Of a DNA stretch of 58,012 bases, positions 21,348 through 32,718 are shown piece by piece. The notes below the pieces were generated by a model. That model saw nothing but the letters and a program-made list of their open reading frames with translations, had not been told where the DNA came from and did not search any database. The position numbers and the translations under genes are program-made. The stretch comes from Phoronis australis (Eukaryota; Phoronida; Phoronidae), in contig NMRA01000282.1 of the NCBI GenBank assembly GCA_002633005.1, positions 397,748 through 455,759 on the forward strand, given 5' to 3'. Position 1 is the stretch's first letter; each line of letters opens with the position of its first letter.

Positions 21348-24300
21348 ATGACAGACTTAAAGCCACTTCAAGGCTCAGTATGGTGTCCCAAAACAACTTC
21401 TCTACAGGTGCATGTTTTCTTCCAAAAGCAACTTCTTCTCATTCTTATCCTTTGCTTGAATTGAAATTGGCCGCGATAAATCAACTGATACTCTCTTTGT
21501 GACCCAGGGTTCTCCCTACATGTATTCAAACCTTAAGTGCTGCACTATGCTTGAAATGTTTTGTACCATGTCTTGCGCCATGCTTCATAAAGCCCTGAGC
21601 CACCACGTCTTGCGCCATGCTTCAGAAGCCCGGAGCCATGTTTAAAATCTTAAGCCACATTTGAAAAGCCAGAGTTACAATACAAAGGATTGACATAGCA
21701 TTGCAGAATGGTAATTATTTTTATCATTTTGCTCTGAAAATGATACAGACGCCCAGCAAGTGAAAACAGTGTGAAACTAAATGCAGTTTTTCTGAATTAA
21801 CAGAAAGGAAATTAGGATACAAAAACAAGATGCGGAACTTGCACCATGATTGAATTTTTACTCTGGGAGAACCTAAATGTGACCCTACTGCTTGAGCGAC
21901 AGCCCAATGTGACAGCATGCTAGTACAGTAGTTGTGTCTTGTCTGTAAATTATATTTTTGCATACTGTTATACTTACACGAAGTTTTATAAGTTTTTTAT
22001 GTGTATTTATCCAACACATAGCATTACTGTCTCCTTCACAATATTTTCAGTAATCATCTAGTCACAGTGGTCAATGATGTCATCAACAGAAATCTTTGTT
22101 ATGGTAAAACCTCACCAAGTGAGTGGTCGACAAGTGAAATTTTATTTTCTCTCATTTTTTTCCATGCACCAAATTAAAGCTTTCTCATGTTCAAGGTCTG
22201 TACCATAATTATCATCAAATATTGCTTTGAAAAATTGTGCGCATTCTCAACAAGGTAGGAAGCTTTCCAAAAATGAAAAAAGGACATTTTAATTATTTTT
22301 GTGTGAAATTGGTGAGAGTTTGCTGAATATGGCTGAGGATCTTTAAAAGACCATCCACAATTATCTACATTTGACAAAATCAAATTTAGACTTCTATTCC
22401 ACGCATTTAGCTAAATACATGAATTATATTAAACATAATATTATACTATGATATTGATGTTCTAGGAGTTACCTCTCATATAAAGCATACGTGCCAACTA
22501 TCTCACGTTTGGCGGGACTGTACAGCATTTGACCTCGACCATCAGGATGTTTGGACATTTGCCCCTCTTGGTATGGCTTGGGTCTAGAGGTCCTGCTTTT
22601 TTGTTTTCGAATGTTGCAACAGTGTATATTAGGTCATGGTCTTATATTTGAGTTTGTTGTTCCGCTCGCTTGGGATTGTTGCAATTTTTATTGTTTAGAA
22701 GGCCACGGCCTAACTTTACAACACAAGTTGAAGTGTTTAGTCCTTTACGTATAACTGAGTGAATCTTTTCAAGGAATTGTTTCATCCGACCAGTATTTTA
22801 CCATGATTGTGCTCACGGTTGATTGACCAGGAGCAAAACAACTTGCCTTGTATCAAAGAAAGAGTATGACCTTATCCTTTAATACAAGGCCTTTTGTTAC
22901 TTAATAGACTCTCACCTTTATTTATGTACAATTTTTTTTCTAACATAAATGTGAAATGCATTTCAAACTCATCACAAGTTTTTAGCTCATCCGACATCAT
23001 GGACCAATAAGTAGTTCAGCTTTTTGTTATTCTTACCAGATTATAGAAAGTGGTGTAAGATAAAGGTCAAGAGAGGGCGCTGATGCTGGATGCCCACGCT
23101 TCTTCTATCTTCTGTCTCCAGTACTGGTCTGATTTTACCTTATTTAAGAAGATCCTCGTCACAGAATCCAGGTACTACAGACAGAAGTTTAGAGAAGCAG
23201 TGGAAATCCTGGACAGGAAAATCCAAAGATGGGTCTTGCAAATACTGCGAGATTTGAGGACAGCTAACAAAGAATACTTAGGCACTTGATCTCAGATAAA
23301 CTACAAACTCACAGAGATGTTAAAATATTCCTTTCTTCTGCTGCCCTTAATCTTGTCTTCAATCAGGATGATGATCTGACCAACGCAATGTCAACTTTTA
23401 CTAGAATGCCTTTATTTTTTATTTTATTATTGTTTTGCAACTTCCATGTACCTATAACTACAATAAATATATTGTTACACAAACATATGCATAGTATTCG
23501 TTAATAAATATCCAGCAACTGTCAGTTGTACTAGACAATCCACAAGTGACGCAAAGGTTGGAAATATATGCAAAGACAGCAGTTAGGATAGCAAGCTGTT
23601 AAAAACCATATCTTTTGTGTCTTCATCAGCAATGCACTGATTTTGGAACTAATTAATTTATATCTAAATCAGTTGACAAAGGTGCAGCAAAAATCTGAAG
23701 CCACGTCACACTCAATTTCTTGGTGCATTTTTTATTTTCGAATTATCCATTGTGTGTTCAAACCTTAACCACCAAAACTCAAACTTTTAATTATCCTGTA
23801 GCACATTTACGAGCTAAATTCACTAGACTCAAATACTGTACCATCACAAGGTAACAACAAAAAAGCATATTTGGTTTACTAGGTCTCTATACTCTGACTC
23901 ATTTTGAAATCTGCACTCACAACTAAGTTGAAAAACACCCACCCACTTCAGTTTCACTAAAAGTCTTGTGTCATTGCTAAAAAGCTGCACAACACCATTT
24001 AAACAAGGGTAAGCTAGGAAGGTTTAAAATGCCATGACTTACCAAAAAACAAAGCCCTCATCACTTTTGCTCATCTCAGTTGAAAAAGCAACTAAAATAA
24101 CCGCACCACCAAGTCGATTTTAAAAAACACCCAGTTATGTTTTTTGGCCTTACACACCATTTTAACTTCACTCAAAAATACTTAAAATTGCAATTCTTCA
24201 GAATTTCAATTGTTGATTACCTAACTGCAATGAAGGAAACTTTTAAGAAATCTACCTAGTGCAGACTAAGCCAGTAATAGACTAAAATTATGTTAATCTT

Positions 24301-25462
24301 TATTTTGTGGAGAATTTTTACATAAAAGAATTTCTTTTGTTAGTCAGATTGTGTTTTATCAAGTTTAAAAACTTGACAGAACAATTAGTGTACGCTTAAC
24401 CATATGTAGAAAATATGTGCATGGCTCTAGAGTCTTCAACACTGAAGTTGGGAACTAACACCAACAAGATTAAGCATTTTATATGTACAATAGTGAAAGC
24501 CCCTCTTTGGGGACCTCGTTCAGCAGACAAGTCTGTTTACTGTGACCTGGCCAATTCATAAGAGGACAAGAAAGACAAAATTCCTGCAAGAAATCAACAT
24601 AAAATGTGAAGTGCTGGGTTACCATGGAGATATTTGTGAGTATAACAAGCAAGGCATCTGATGTCTCAACACTGATCTAAAACAGTAATGACATCATTCA
24701 CAAATGACAAAATAAATCAGTTAGGTCAATCAGCTGGTATAGTTTGCTGTTCAGATTTAGAGTCCACAGCACACACAATATTGAATACACCTACCTACAT
24801 ATTCCAGGGTGGTTGTGCCTAGCTACTGATAACCACAACTATAAAGACATAAAGCAGTGGTTATAGAATAGAGGGACTGGACTTGGATATAGAGATCATA
24901 TCAGGTAGAGAAATAAAAGCTGCACCTTTGCCTCTTGTTGAATACACTCAGCCATGATAAAATGTGACTTCTGTTACAATCTTGTCAGAAGAAACAGGAC
25001 TACAAGAAAATGTGTTCATGTGTCTGACCTTGAACCTCTGACTTGAGTTGAGAAGTAATGCTTGGTCATGACGACAAAAACCTTGGGTAGTCAGGTAAGT
25101 TGGTAAGAAGAAACATATGCCATGACATTCAGAGAGGACATGGAAGGTAATCAATGCTGAAATAAATTCTATGTTGTGTTTAAGGAAAATGAAAAACGCT
25201 AAAATGTTTCATTCCACACTATCAATGTGAATCGTAGATAACCACCATGACATTAACTCGATAATTGTCAGGTAACAGTTTGGGGATGTGATATGGGCTT
25301 ACAGTGACGTTCGGTGTGTGGCTTGATCCATTAAGCTGAATAGGGAAGACCCACCGGAGGACCCCCATTGAAAAGGGTATTGAACAAACTAGGAATTGGT
25401 GTCTTTTCCCATGTCCTAGGTGGCATTGATACTGGCCCACTTTGGATCCTTTGGAGGTATGA
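21348..25462. other. No gene recognised
   Basis: There are repeated phrases at 21560-21660 (CTTGCGCCATGCTTCA twice, AAGCCC(T/G)GAGCCA), and a short dispersed repeat copy at about 22268-22326. A 68-codon open frame at 23083-23289 ends REAVEILDRKIQRWVLQILR and may be a scrap of an old element, but I cannot identify it. Confidence 0.4.
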
Positions 25463-25940
25463 CTGATGGAAACCCCTCAGACCAATGTCAGCTGGATCAT
25501 TGACACAGCCAATACTGTACAGAGGACCGGTTGTGGTTATCAAAACCTGCTTACTTCTTTGCACAATCAAGAATAGTGATCTTAGATAATGGTAAATAAG
25601 GGACACTGGTAATTGTCCAAAGGATTAATTTACTCAATAACTTCAATGGTGAATGTACACATAAAGTACCTGCCCCAGGATGGGGGTGGGGGGGTCTTGA
25701 TTACATTCAGATTGGGGAACAGCTGGATAATAAGAATTCCCACCGATTTAGAGAGTGGACTCAAGGAAAAGGGTTCCACTTGTAGTTAGATTCCACGAAA
25801 AGTCACCCTAACGTAGCATAACCCATCGTCCTTTTGTACACAACATGGGCATAGTGTTGACAGACCTTGCTATACCAAGACCAGCCAATGCCTGAGTTAA
25901 CTGAATGCGTAACTTTAATTGTGTTTAGCTGCTTTTGTAT
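25463..25940. repeat. 478-bp direct repeat, copy 1 (probable haplotype without insertion)
   Basis: This copy is about 98.5% identical to 26088-26565 with a constant offset of 625 bp; roughly seven single-base differences are visible. It ends exactly at an N (25941). See the second copy and the hAT fragment between them. Confidence 0.9.
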
Positions 25941-25941
25941 N

Positions 25942-26090
25942 TTAGTAATTTTTCAATGTGGGTGTCCAAACTAGAGAAATTCTGATTGACAGGGCGTCCA
26001 AATGATACATTGGGCGTCCTTGCCAGGGCGTCTACATTAGTGCTAGGGCGTCCATTTGGACGCCCAGGACGTACGCTGCATGAAGGCCTG
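25942..26090 (+). mobile_element. 3' part of a hAT element
   Basis: It matches the right half of the complete element at 31340-31838: ATTGACAG.GGGCGTCC, ATTAGTGCTAGGGCGTCC, then CCAGGACGTA.GCTG.AT.AAGGCCTG. At 26046-26065 GGGCGTCCATTTGGACGCCC is a perfect palindrome. The terminal CCTG is followed by ATGGAAAC, which would be its 8-bp target duplication. Its left part is missing at the N base. Confidence 0.75.
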
Positions 26091-26565
26091 ATGGAAACCC
26101 CTCAGACCAATGTCAGCTGGATCATTGACACAGCCAATACTGTACAGAGGACCGGTTGTGGTTATCAATACCTGCTTACTTCTTTGCACAATCAAGAATA
26201 GTGATCTTAGATAATGGTAAATAAGGGACACTGGTAATTGTCCAAAGGATTAATTTACTCAATAACTTCAATGGTGAATGAACACATAAAGTACCTGCCC
26301 CAGGATGGGGGTGGGGGGGTCTTGATTACATTCAGGTTGGGGAACAGCTGGATAATTAGAATTCCCACCGATTTAGAGAGTGGACTCACGGAAAAGGGTT
26401 CCACTTGTAGGGAGATTCCACGAAAAGTCACCCTAACGTAGCATAACCCATCGTCCTTTTGTACACAACATGGGCATAGTGTTGACAGACCTTGCTATAC
26501 CAAGACCAGCCAATGCCTGAGTTAACTGAATGCGTAACTTTAATTGTGTTTAGCTGCTTTTGTAT
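26088..26565. repeat. 478-bp direct repeat, copy 2 (probable haplotype with hAT insertion)
   Basis: The duplication starts precisely where the hAT element ends (only the chance-shared CTG overlaps). In copy 1 the same sequence is uninterrupted across the insertion point (GACTG|ATGGAAAC). This is what two alleles, empty and filled, would give if placed in series. Confidence 0.85.
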
Positions 26566-27442
26566 TAGACTTCGTCTGAACTAGTTGGCACTGGGAACAT
26601 ATTTTAGATCAGCATGATAACCCTATACCAAATTGTCACCTTTCTCACTTGACCGGACTAACATTTCATTGTCTTTGAAGCTTCATCATACTTAACACGG
26701 GGATGTCGATATGCTGTACCGCAATCCGATGCCACGTCTATTCATATTTTGAGATTAGTTCAAGTTCAAAATTGTGTTTTGAACAGAGAGCTGACAGAAA
26801 GTAGCAAAAACGTCGAGAGTACACAAAATGGCAGGAAGAACTTTGCATTCACGTGAAGATGATAGATAATTTAGGACGGTGAAGCAAAATAATCCGCACC
26901 AAACCTTTTGTATTGAGCTTATGTAATCAAACCAACTTTGGTCTGCTTGCTAGTCTGTTTTTTCGAGAGTACCAAAGCCATAAAAGTAACAGATGATGAT
27001 CAAAACCCTTCAGTAGATTTGTGCAGTTAGAAAAGAATCTTTTGTAGTTTCGAAATCTCAAACTGAACCTTTTTAATAGGGTCAATTAAATAATAAAGCC
27101 CACCCGTTTATTAGGAATTTGGTCAGAAAAGGCACCTTTCAGAGAGAAAATGATAGGGTAAACGTCACCCTTCTGAGTGGCACATACCACACACCTCTTC
27201 TAGATAGGAGTACTCCCCGCCCTACACACCAGCCACTTTCAGTACGTTGATCAGTGATACGTAATCAGTTGAGAAATGTAGAGTAACAGATGGCTTACCG
27301 TGTAACCTAGGACAATAAACACAATGGCCAACAGGTGTCAGGAGATGTCAAAGTTAAGACGGCAAACTTATATCTTTTGAGGTTATACATGATCCTATCG
27401 ACAAATCAGTGTATTTAGCCAAATATATACAAAACTATCAAT
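26566..27442. other. No gene seen
   Basis: Unique-looking AT-rich sequence. I see no exon, structured RNA or clear repeat. Confidence 0.35.
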
Positions 27443-28168
27443 TTTAACATTTGAAGTAAGCACTGTTATAGTATTCTGTTCTATTCAGTTGGATTACTGT
27501 ACCTGTGGATGATAACTCGATATTTTAACATGTGAAGTAAGCACTGTTATAGTATTCTGTTCTATTCAGTTGGATTACTGTACCTGTGGACGATAACTCG
27601 ATATTTTAACATGTGAAGTAAGCACTGTTATAGTATTCTGTTCTATTCAGTTGGATTACTGTACCTGTGGACGATAACTCGATATTTTAACATGTGAAGT
27701 AAGCACTGTTATAGTATTCTGTTCTATTCAGTTGGATTACTGTACCTGTGGACGATAACTCGATATTTTAACATGTGAAGTAAGCACTGTTACGGTAGTA
27801 TTCTGTTCTATTCAGTTGGATTACTGTACCTGTGGACGATAACTCGATATTTTAACATGTGAAGTAAGCACTGTTATAGTATTCTGTTCTATTCAGTTGG
27901 ATTACTGTACCTGTGGACGATAACTCGATATTTTAACATGTGAAGTAAGCACTGTTACAGTATTCTGTTCTATTCAGTTGGATTACTGTACCTGTGGATG
28001 ATAACTCGATATTTTAACATGTGAAGTAAGCACTGTTATAGTATTCTGTTCTATTCAGTTGGATTACTGTACCTGTGGATGATAACTCGATATTTTAACA
28101 TGTGAAGTAAGCACTGTTATAGTATTCTGTTCTATTCAGTTGGATTACTGTACCTGTGGACTCGATAT
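27443..28168. repeat. 81-bp minisatellite, nine units
   Basis: Units beginning TTTAACATGTGAAGTAAGCA start at 27443, 27524, 27605, 27686, 27767, 27851, 27932, 28013 and 28094. The period is 81 bp, except one 84-bp unit with a CGG-containing 3-bp insertion. The last unit is truncated at CTGTGGACTCGATAT. Units are nearly identical, varying mainly at GGATGA/GGACGA. Each has stop codons in the frames I followed, so it is not a coding repeat. Confidence 0.95.
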
Positions 28169-28199
28169 TTGCCAATTGAACGTAGGTCAGGCTGCACTT

Positions 28200-28610
28200 C
28201 AGGGTCCTTTTTCGTTTTCAACTTCCTGCGTCTAATTTGGCCACAAAATTAATATATAAAAGTATATACTTTATACCAGTAGACTGTACGTGGAGTTTTG
28301 TTTCTGACTTCTTATCAATCTGCCATTAATTGAATCGTATGACAATGTCTTTTTTGTAAAATTATAACAGAAAGGTGCATAAACGTTTTCATGATGAAAT
28401 CTCAAAAAAGCTGATTTTCTAAGTTATCATTTTGTTTTTGTTTTTGTTTTATTCAACTTTTGATTTTTTCAAGAAAATCATCATCGAAGCTCTTATTTTA
28501 GATAGCTCCTCATGCTAAAGTGAAACATTTTAAAACAATACCAAACAAATTTTGGAGATCAGTGCACAAAGCAGAGTATCATAAAGCCTCTGCCATTTCT
28601 GAAGGCACTT
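28200..28610. repeat. Diverged repeat shared with 30060-30530
   Basis: GTTTTAT.CAA.TTTT.ATTTTTTCA, a GAAACATTTTAAAA-type block and TTTTGGAGA.CAGTG.A.AAAGCA recur in the same order at 30330-30460. This is probably a relic of the TTAA-flanked element family, since 30060-30250 also resembles 5330-5480. Confidence 0.5.
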
Positions 28611-29160
28611 TCATGCTAATGTCGACGCATCGATGTATTTTGGAGTTGCGGCCAGTATGAACGGTTAATTTTGGTCTGGATCGAAGTTAACAGCGCTAGT
28701 TAACTTCCCAGTAAATAGGTGGATTTAACAGCGGAGCGTTGACGCTGAGGTGCAGTATGAACGCTCAACTTCGCTACATCGAAGTTATTGCCAGGGGCCA
28801 CTAGTATCGCCAGCAATAAAAGGGCAGTGTCGTCGCTAATAGTTGCTTATATTTTGTTCGAATAATCACCAATAGAATTAGAAATACGTGTTATGTCAAT
28901 AAGTACATGCAAATTTTTCCAAATTGTCAAATAAAAAATCTTAGTGTGCACACAATGCATCAGTGCTGCCTTCCGATTACTTCCATGTCCGCTAACTACC
29001 AAAGTCAGAATGAACAGTTCAGTTAACTTCGCAGTTGACATTGACACTTAGCACAGACCGGAGCTAAGTCAGTATGAAAGGGCTTTGAGATATGTTTTGA
29101 AATTAATCAAATCTGGATATTTTTCTCAAGTGTAGTAGATAAAAAGGGAAGCCGGCACTA
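28611..29160. other. No gene; hairpin and AGTATGAACG repeats
   Basis: GAAGTTAAC AGCGCTA GTTAACTTC near 28684-28708 is a perfect 9-bp-arm hairpin. CAGTATGAACG occurs at about 28653 and 28754, with variants at 29006 and 29071. The pattern suggests a degraded inverted-repeat transposon, but I could not fix its ends. Confidence 0.4.
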
Positions 29161-29161
29161 T

Positions 29162-29232
29162 GCAGGTGTTCATCCAGGACTTCAAAAACAGGGCACCCAC
29201 AATGGGATTTCCAATTTCTCAGGAATCAAACA
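29162..29232 (+). mobile_element. Left-end fragment of the hAT element family
   Basis: CAGGTGTTCATCCAGGACTT followed by CAAAAACAGGGCACCCACAATGG aligns with the left end of the element at 31340 (CAGGCCTTTATCCAGGATTT...). No right end follows, so it is truncated. Confidence 0.5.
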
Positions 29233-29566
29233 ACAACCCTAGGTCAAATTGTTGTTATTTATTAGTTTTTGCTAAATAACAACATCAAGCATCAATTCAA
29301 TAAGAGCAAAAACACCATCCAATGACCTAAGTACATTATCATGCGGTAAAATCTCATCAATTCAGGGCAAAACACGTTGAAGAATTGATTTTTATTTCTA
29401 ATTTTTTTCATACGATAAACAACACTAAATCTCAATGATTTCCATTTTAAAGATGTATGAGCTATTGTCAGACAATGTTTTGAGAAACTGTCCACATTCA
29501 CAGCAACGTTAGAAGCCATCGAAAATTGAAACGGAATAACGTTGGTGTAAATGTAAGTTTGTGTTT

Positions 29567-29632
29567 GCCTGTGTTCATACATGTGCCTGTGTTCATACAT
29601 GTGCCTGTGTGCATACATGTGCCTGGGTGTGA
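29567..29632. repeat. 18-bp minisatellite, about 3.5 units
   Basis: The unit TGCCTGTGTTCATACATG is repeated three times and then fades. It makes the His/Tyr-rich stretch of a minus-strand open frame (HRHMYE repeats) that is otherwise without support as a gene. Confidence 0.9.
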
Positions 29633-30059
29633 ATAAATGGAAGTAATATGCTTTTCTCAAACAAAACTGTTAATATATTAAAGTTATGTAAGACCTTATT
29701 CAAAAGTCTATGCATTCAATATGGCCATCTTGGATTATACAGCGACACTCGAATCTCACTGTATTTACCTACTATGCTGTTAATCTTTGCTGCCTCGTTT
29801 TCGTGCCGTTGGAATTGCACATCTTATTTGTTGTTGTCTGATTCTTTATAAGTTTTTTTTCGGTTACCATACATTACTCTATTCATGCTTCTTACGCCGT
29901 GGGCTGCAATTCCGACATGAAAAAAGTTTGATAAACCGGACAAATACCCATGGATATGTGACGTGAAATTCTTTGCCTTCCTAACATCAATGAGATACAC
30001 GAAAATGTGCCTGATTTCCAAAAACGAGGTCACGCGCTTTATCACCTGACAGTTCTATA

Positions 30060-30530
30060 GCCGTGTAATCCGAGACGGCCCTATTGGCCAAATACGTACA
30101 AAACGATAGATTATAAATCAGTAAAAGTACATATTTTCTGAAAGTAGAAAGTCTGCAGAACTTCATTTTTTATTTGTTATCAATTCCCCGTGTGTATTTA
30201 GTAAAATTTAGCAAAAGGAAAGGTACATCAATAACAAAACTATGCCATCAAATTTTGTATGATTTGTAATTGTTCAACATGAATCTAAAAGCCACTACTA
30301 CAATTTTCTAAATTATTTTTTTTCTCGTTTTATCCAATTGTTTATTTTTTCATGAAAATAAAAGGTCGGATATTTTAATAGACCCTCATACAAAAGTGGA
30401 ACATTTTAAAAAAACTCATAAAAACGCTTTGGAGAACAGTGTAAAAAGCATAGTGTCTGAAAGTTTCAGCCATTTTTGAGTTATGATGTTCCGAAGTTGG
30501 CCTAATTTGGACATTTTTCTAGGGTCCAAC
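30060..30530. repeat. Degraded member of the TTAA-element family
   Basis: AGTAAAAGTA..TATTTTCTGAAAG and AAAGGTACAT.AATA.CAAAA match the interior of 5270-6671 in the same orientation; the rest resembles 28200-28610. Ends were not found. Confidence 0.45.
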
Positions 30531-30643
30531 ATAACCTTAACACGGAGTTGTTCTGATTGTGTTGCAGGTCATTTAGAACCCCAACATCTGTATTGGTAAG
30601 GTTTACAGAACCTATGCAGTGAAGAAGTGAATTGTTTATCAGC

Positions 30644-31168
30644 ATGAACTTACAGACTGTTCTACCCTTCGTGATTGTCACAAGTATATTCTTACTAATG
30701 ACAGCTATCGGGTTAGGCTGTTGGTGTTATCAACGACGTCGCAACAACAAGACCTGCCTACCAGCTACTTGCAGCAAGACATGTTGTAAGGAAAACATAT
30801 TTAATATTCCATGCCGACGAACTAGAACATCTGAGGCAGTCGATGGCAAGGACAATAATTGTGAAACAGTCGAGAGTAAATGTGGTGTGTACAACAGGGA
30901 ATGCTGTAAAGAATGTTCGTATTGGCAAAAACAGCATGTATATTCCGTGGATCAAACAGTACTCACAACAGATGATGACAGATCTTTAGGAAAAACTAGC
31001 AAAGACACAAGGACTAGTCCGAAGTCAATCCTAAAGAAAACTAAACAACAATTTTCCTCAGATGAGCTGTTGACAAAAGGAAGGTCGACGTGCGGTTGTC
31101 TTAAATGTTCATGTTCGTGCTCAAGGTCACCTTCCACTGGTCAAGTGAACTCAGTGGACTCCAGATAG
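30644..31168 (+). CDS. Single-pass membrane protein with Cys-rich tail
   Basis: A 174-residue protein from the ATG at 30644; an in-frame TGA at 30620 supports this start. Residues 6-28 are a hydrophobic span (LPFVIVTSIFLLMTAIGLGC) directly followed by WCYQRRRNNK, so the short N terminus is outside and the tail inside (positive-inside rule). The tail has clustered cysteines: TCSKTCC, ECCKEC, and CGCLKCSCSCS near the end. They could bind metal or be palmitoylated close to the membrane. It is otherwise charged and Ser/Thr rich. An acceptor-like GTGTTGCAG lies at 30567 and another good donor at 30595, so the 5' UTR splicing is unclear. An ATTAAA at about 31259 may serve polyadenylation. I do not recognise a family; it shares strand and architecture with the genes at 18.6 and 49.5 kb. 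Confidence 0.6.
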   Translation: MNLQTVLPFVIVTSIFLLMTAIGLGCWCYQRRRNNKTCLPATCSKTCCKENIFNIPCRRTRTSEAVDGKDNNCETVESKCGVYNRECCKECSYWQKQHVYSVDQTVLTTDDDRSLGKTSKDTRTSPKSILKKTKQQFSSDELLTKGRSTCGCLKCSCSCSRSPSTGQVNSVDSR

Positions 31169-31339
31169 GAGTTACTTAGTCAGTTAAACGGACATTGTTG
31201 GTTTTTGGGCCGAAAATGAATTCTTGAGATTATTGTTGGGTAGAATAGAATTCTTGAAATTAAAAACCAGAGCTATGGTTATATATCAAAATCAGATATT
31301 TATGTGATGCTACAAGAGGGTGATGCTGTTGGGTAGAAT

Positions 31340-31838
31340 CAGGCCTTTATCCAGGATTTCGAAAATAGGGTGTCCAAAATGGGGTTCCCAATATTCCAGG
31401 GCATCCATGATTCCAACGCGTGACACCCCACCCCCAGCAATCACCCCAAACACACAGATTTTTTTACAAAAAAATGCATAGACCAAGGTTTTTACATCTA
31501 TGTTTACAAAACAGCCTTCTGTAGTTAGTATTTTTACTAAAACAAAAATGTAGACCAAGACTTTTACAATGCTATCAACCAAGTGTGAGCATAGCAACAT
31601 TGTATATACTGTGTATATACATTGTATATTTCTTCCTGCTTTGAAAAAAGCCCCCACTGTGAGCCTTCAAAGGCTCCCTAGTATTCATTACAATGTGTGA
31701 GTCCAAACTTGAAAGTGCCCTATTGACAGTGGGCGTCCATACGATACATTGCCAGGGCATCCAGATTAGTGCTAGGGCGTCCATTTGGACGCAGGGCAGC
31801 CATTTGGACGACCAGGACGTAGGCTGTATAAAGGCCTG
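31340..31838. mobile_element. Complete non-autonomous hAT element with 8-bp target duplication
   Basis: The inverted ends are CAGGCCTTTATCCAGGA and, on the other side, CAGGCCTTTATACAGCC. The 8-bp sequence GGTAGAAT stands immediately outside both ends (31332-31339 and 31839-31846), identical in all eight bases. An 8-bp duplication with CA..TG-type ends is characteristic of hAT transposons. The 499-bp interior has GGGCGTCC words and a palindrome at 31775-31792, and no transposase, so movement would depend on an enzyme supplied elsewhere. The perfect duplication suggests a fairly recent insertion. Confidence 0.88.
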
Positions 31839-31846
31839 GGTAGAAT

Positions 31847-32582
31847 TAATTGAAATCGGGCCAGTGACCTCATCAGTTAAAGCTGCATCCCGCCTTGATT
31901 AGCTAGCTAAAACAAAAATCAAATTAGGACTTTTTCCATCATGAAATCGGACTCACAATAATATTTACCATGATAGGATTCTAATTCTGTTGCCAGTTCA
32001 AGTCACAGGTATTGCCTTTTAAGGATGGGTTGGTTGAAACATTGGGTATCATTGTGAGGCCACACTGCCGGTACGACATTGGTCTGGTTTGTGAATGTAT
32101 GGCAGCACCCCACTACCCATAATGTGGAAAAGAATACCTGGAGTCATTATCAACCTGTGCTGTATTTCATGGAAGTATGACATTCATTAGAAAACCTAGC
32201 ACGATCCCTTGCTTTGCTTGTAATGCATGGTGTCATGAAGGGAAGACTTAGTGATCTTGCGTTTTCGCGAGTTTCGTGCATCCATGGAATGTAGACCAGA
32301 ATAATTTTTGGAGTTACAAAGCGAGTTACCATACACTTATGTATAACAAAAATTAACCCAATACTACCCATTTACTTACTATGGTTAAATATGTTTCATG
32401 AAAATAATAATTTTAACCCTGAAAAAACATGAGACATACAACATGACTGTGAACCATGAAAGAGAAGATTAGAAAGCTCCTTTTTTCAGTGAATCCACTG
32501 ACGAGTCGGTGGTTAACATTACAGCAACTGCCAGACAGAAAACATGAAGCTTATTCTTCAATGGTTGAAAGTACGTTCTCAA
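31847..32582. other. No gene seen
   Basis: Follows the hAT element; no exon, RNA gene or clear repeat was recognised. Confidence 0.3.
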
Positions 32583-32718
32583 GGGCGGCACAGCACTGAA
32601 CTATGTGGGGGGCTACAGCTCCCAGCCCCCTATGGTAAGCACTACCCATGCCCATGGGTGGCGTAGCACTGAAATAAGTGGGGGTTATAGCCCCCCAGTC
32701 CCCTATGGTGTGCCACCC
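32583..32718 (+). mobile_element. Dimeric GC-rich miniature element, copy 1
   Basis: The ends GGGCGGCACA and TGTGCCACCC are inverted complements with one mismatch. Inside are two tandem ~66-bp halves, each GCACTGAA..AAGTGGGGG, then a palindrome-like GGGG.TATAGCCCC and CCCCTATGGT. It is same in design and orientation as 36118-36256. Confidence 0.75.

Noticed and set aside
25331-26231. Two nearly identical minus-strand frames (MSLIYHYLRSLF...)
   Set aside because: They simply reflect the 478-bp repeated block, which is likely an assembly duplicate; no protein family is recognisable.
27443-28168. CRISPR-like array
   Set aside because: Units are contiguous with no variable spacers, and the context is an animal genome; it is a minisatellite.
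29292-29660. 122-codon minus-strand frame with His/Tyr repeats
   Set aside because: The repeated part is the 18-bp minisatellite and the rest is unsupported AT-rich translation.
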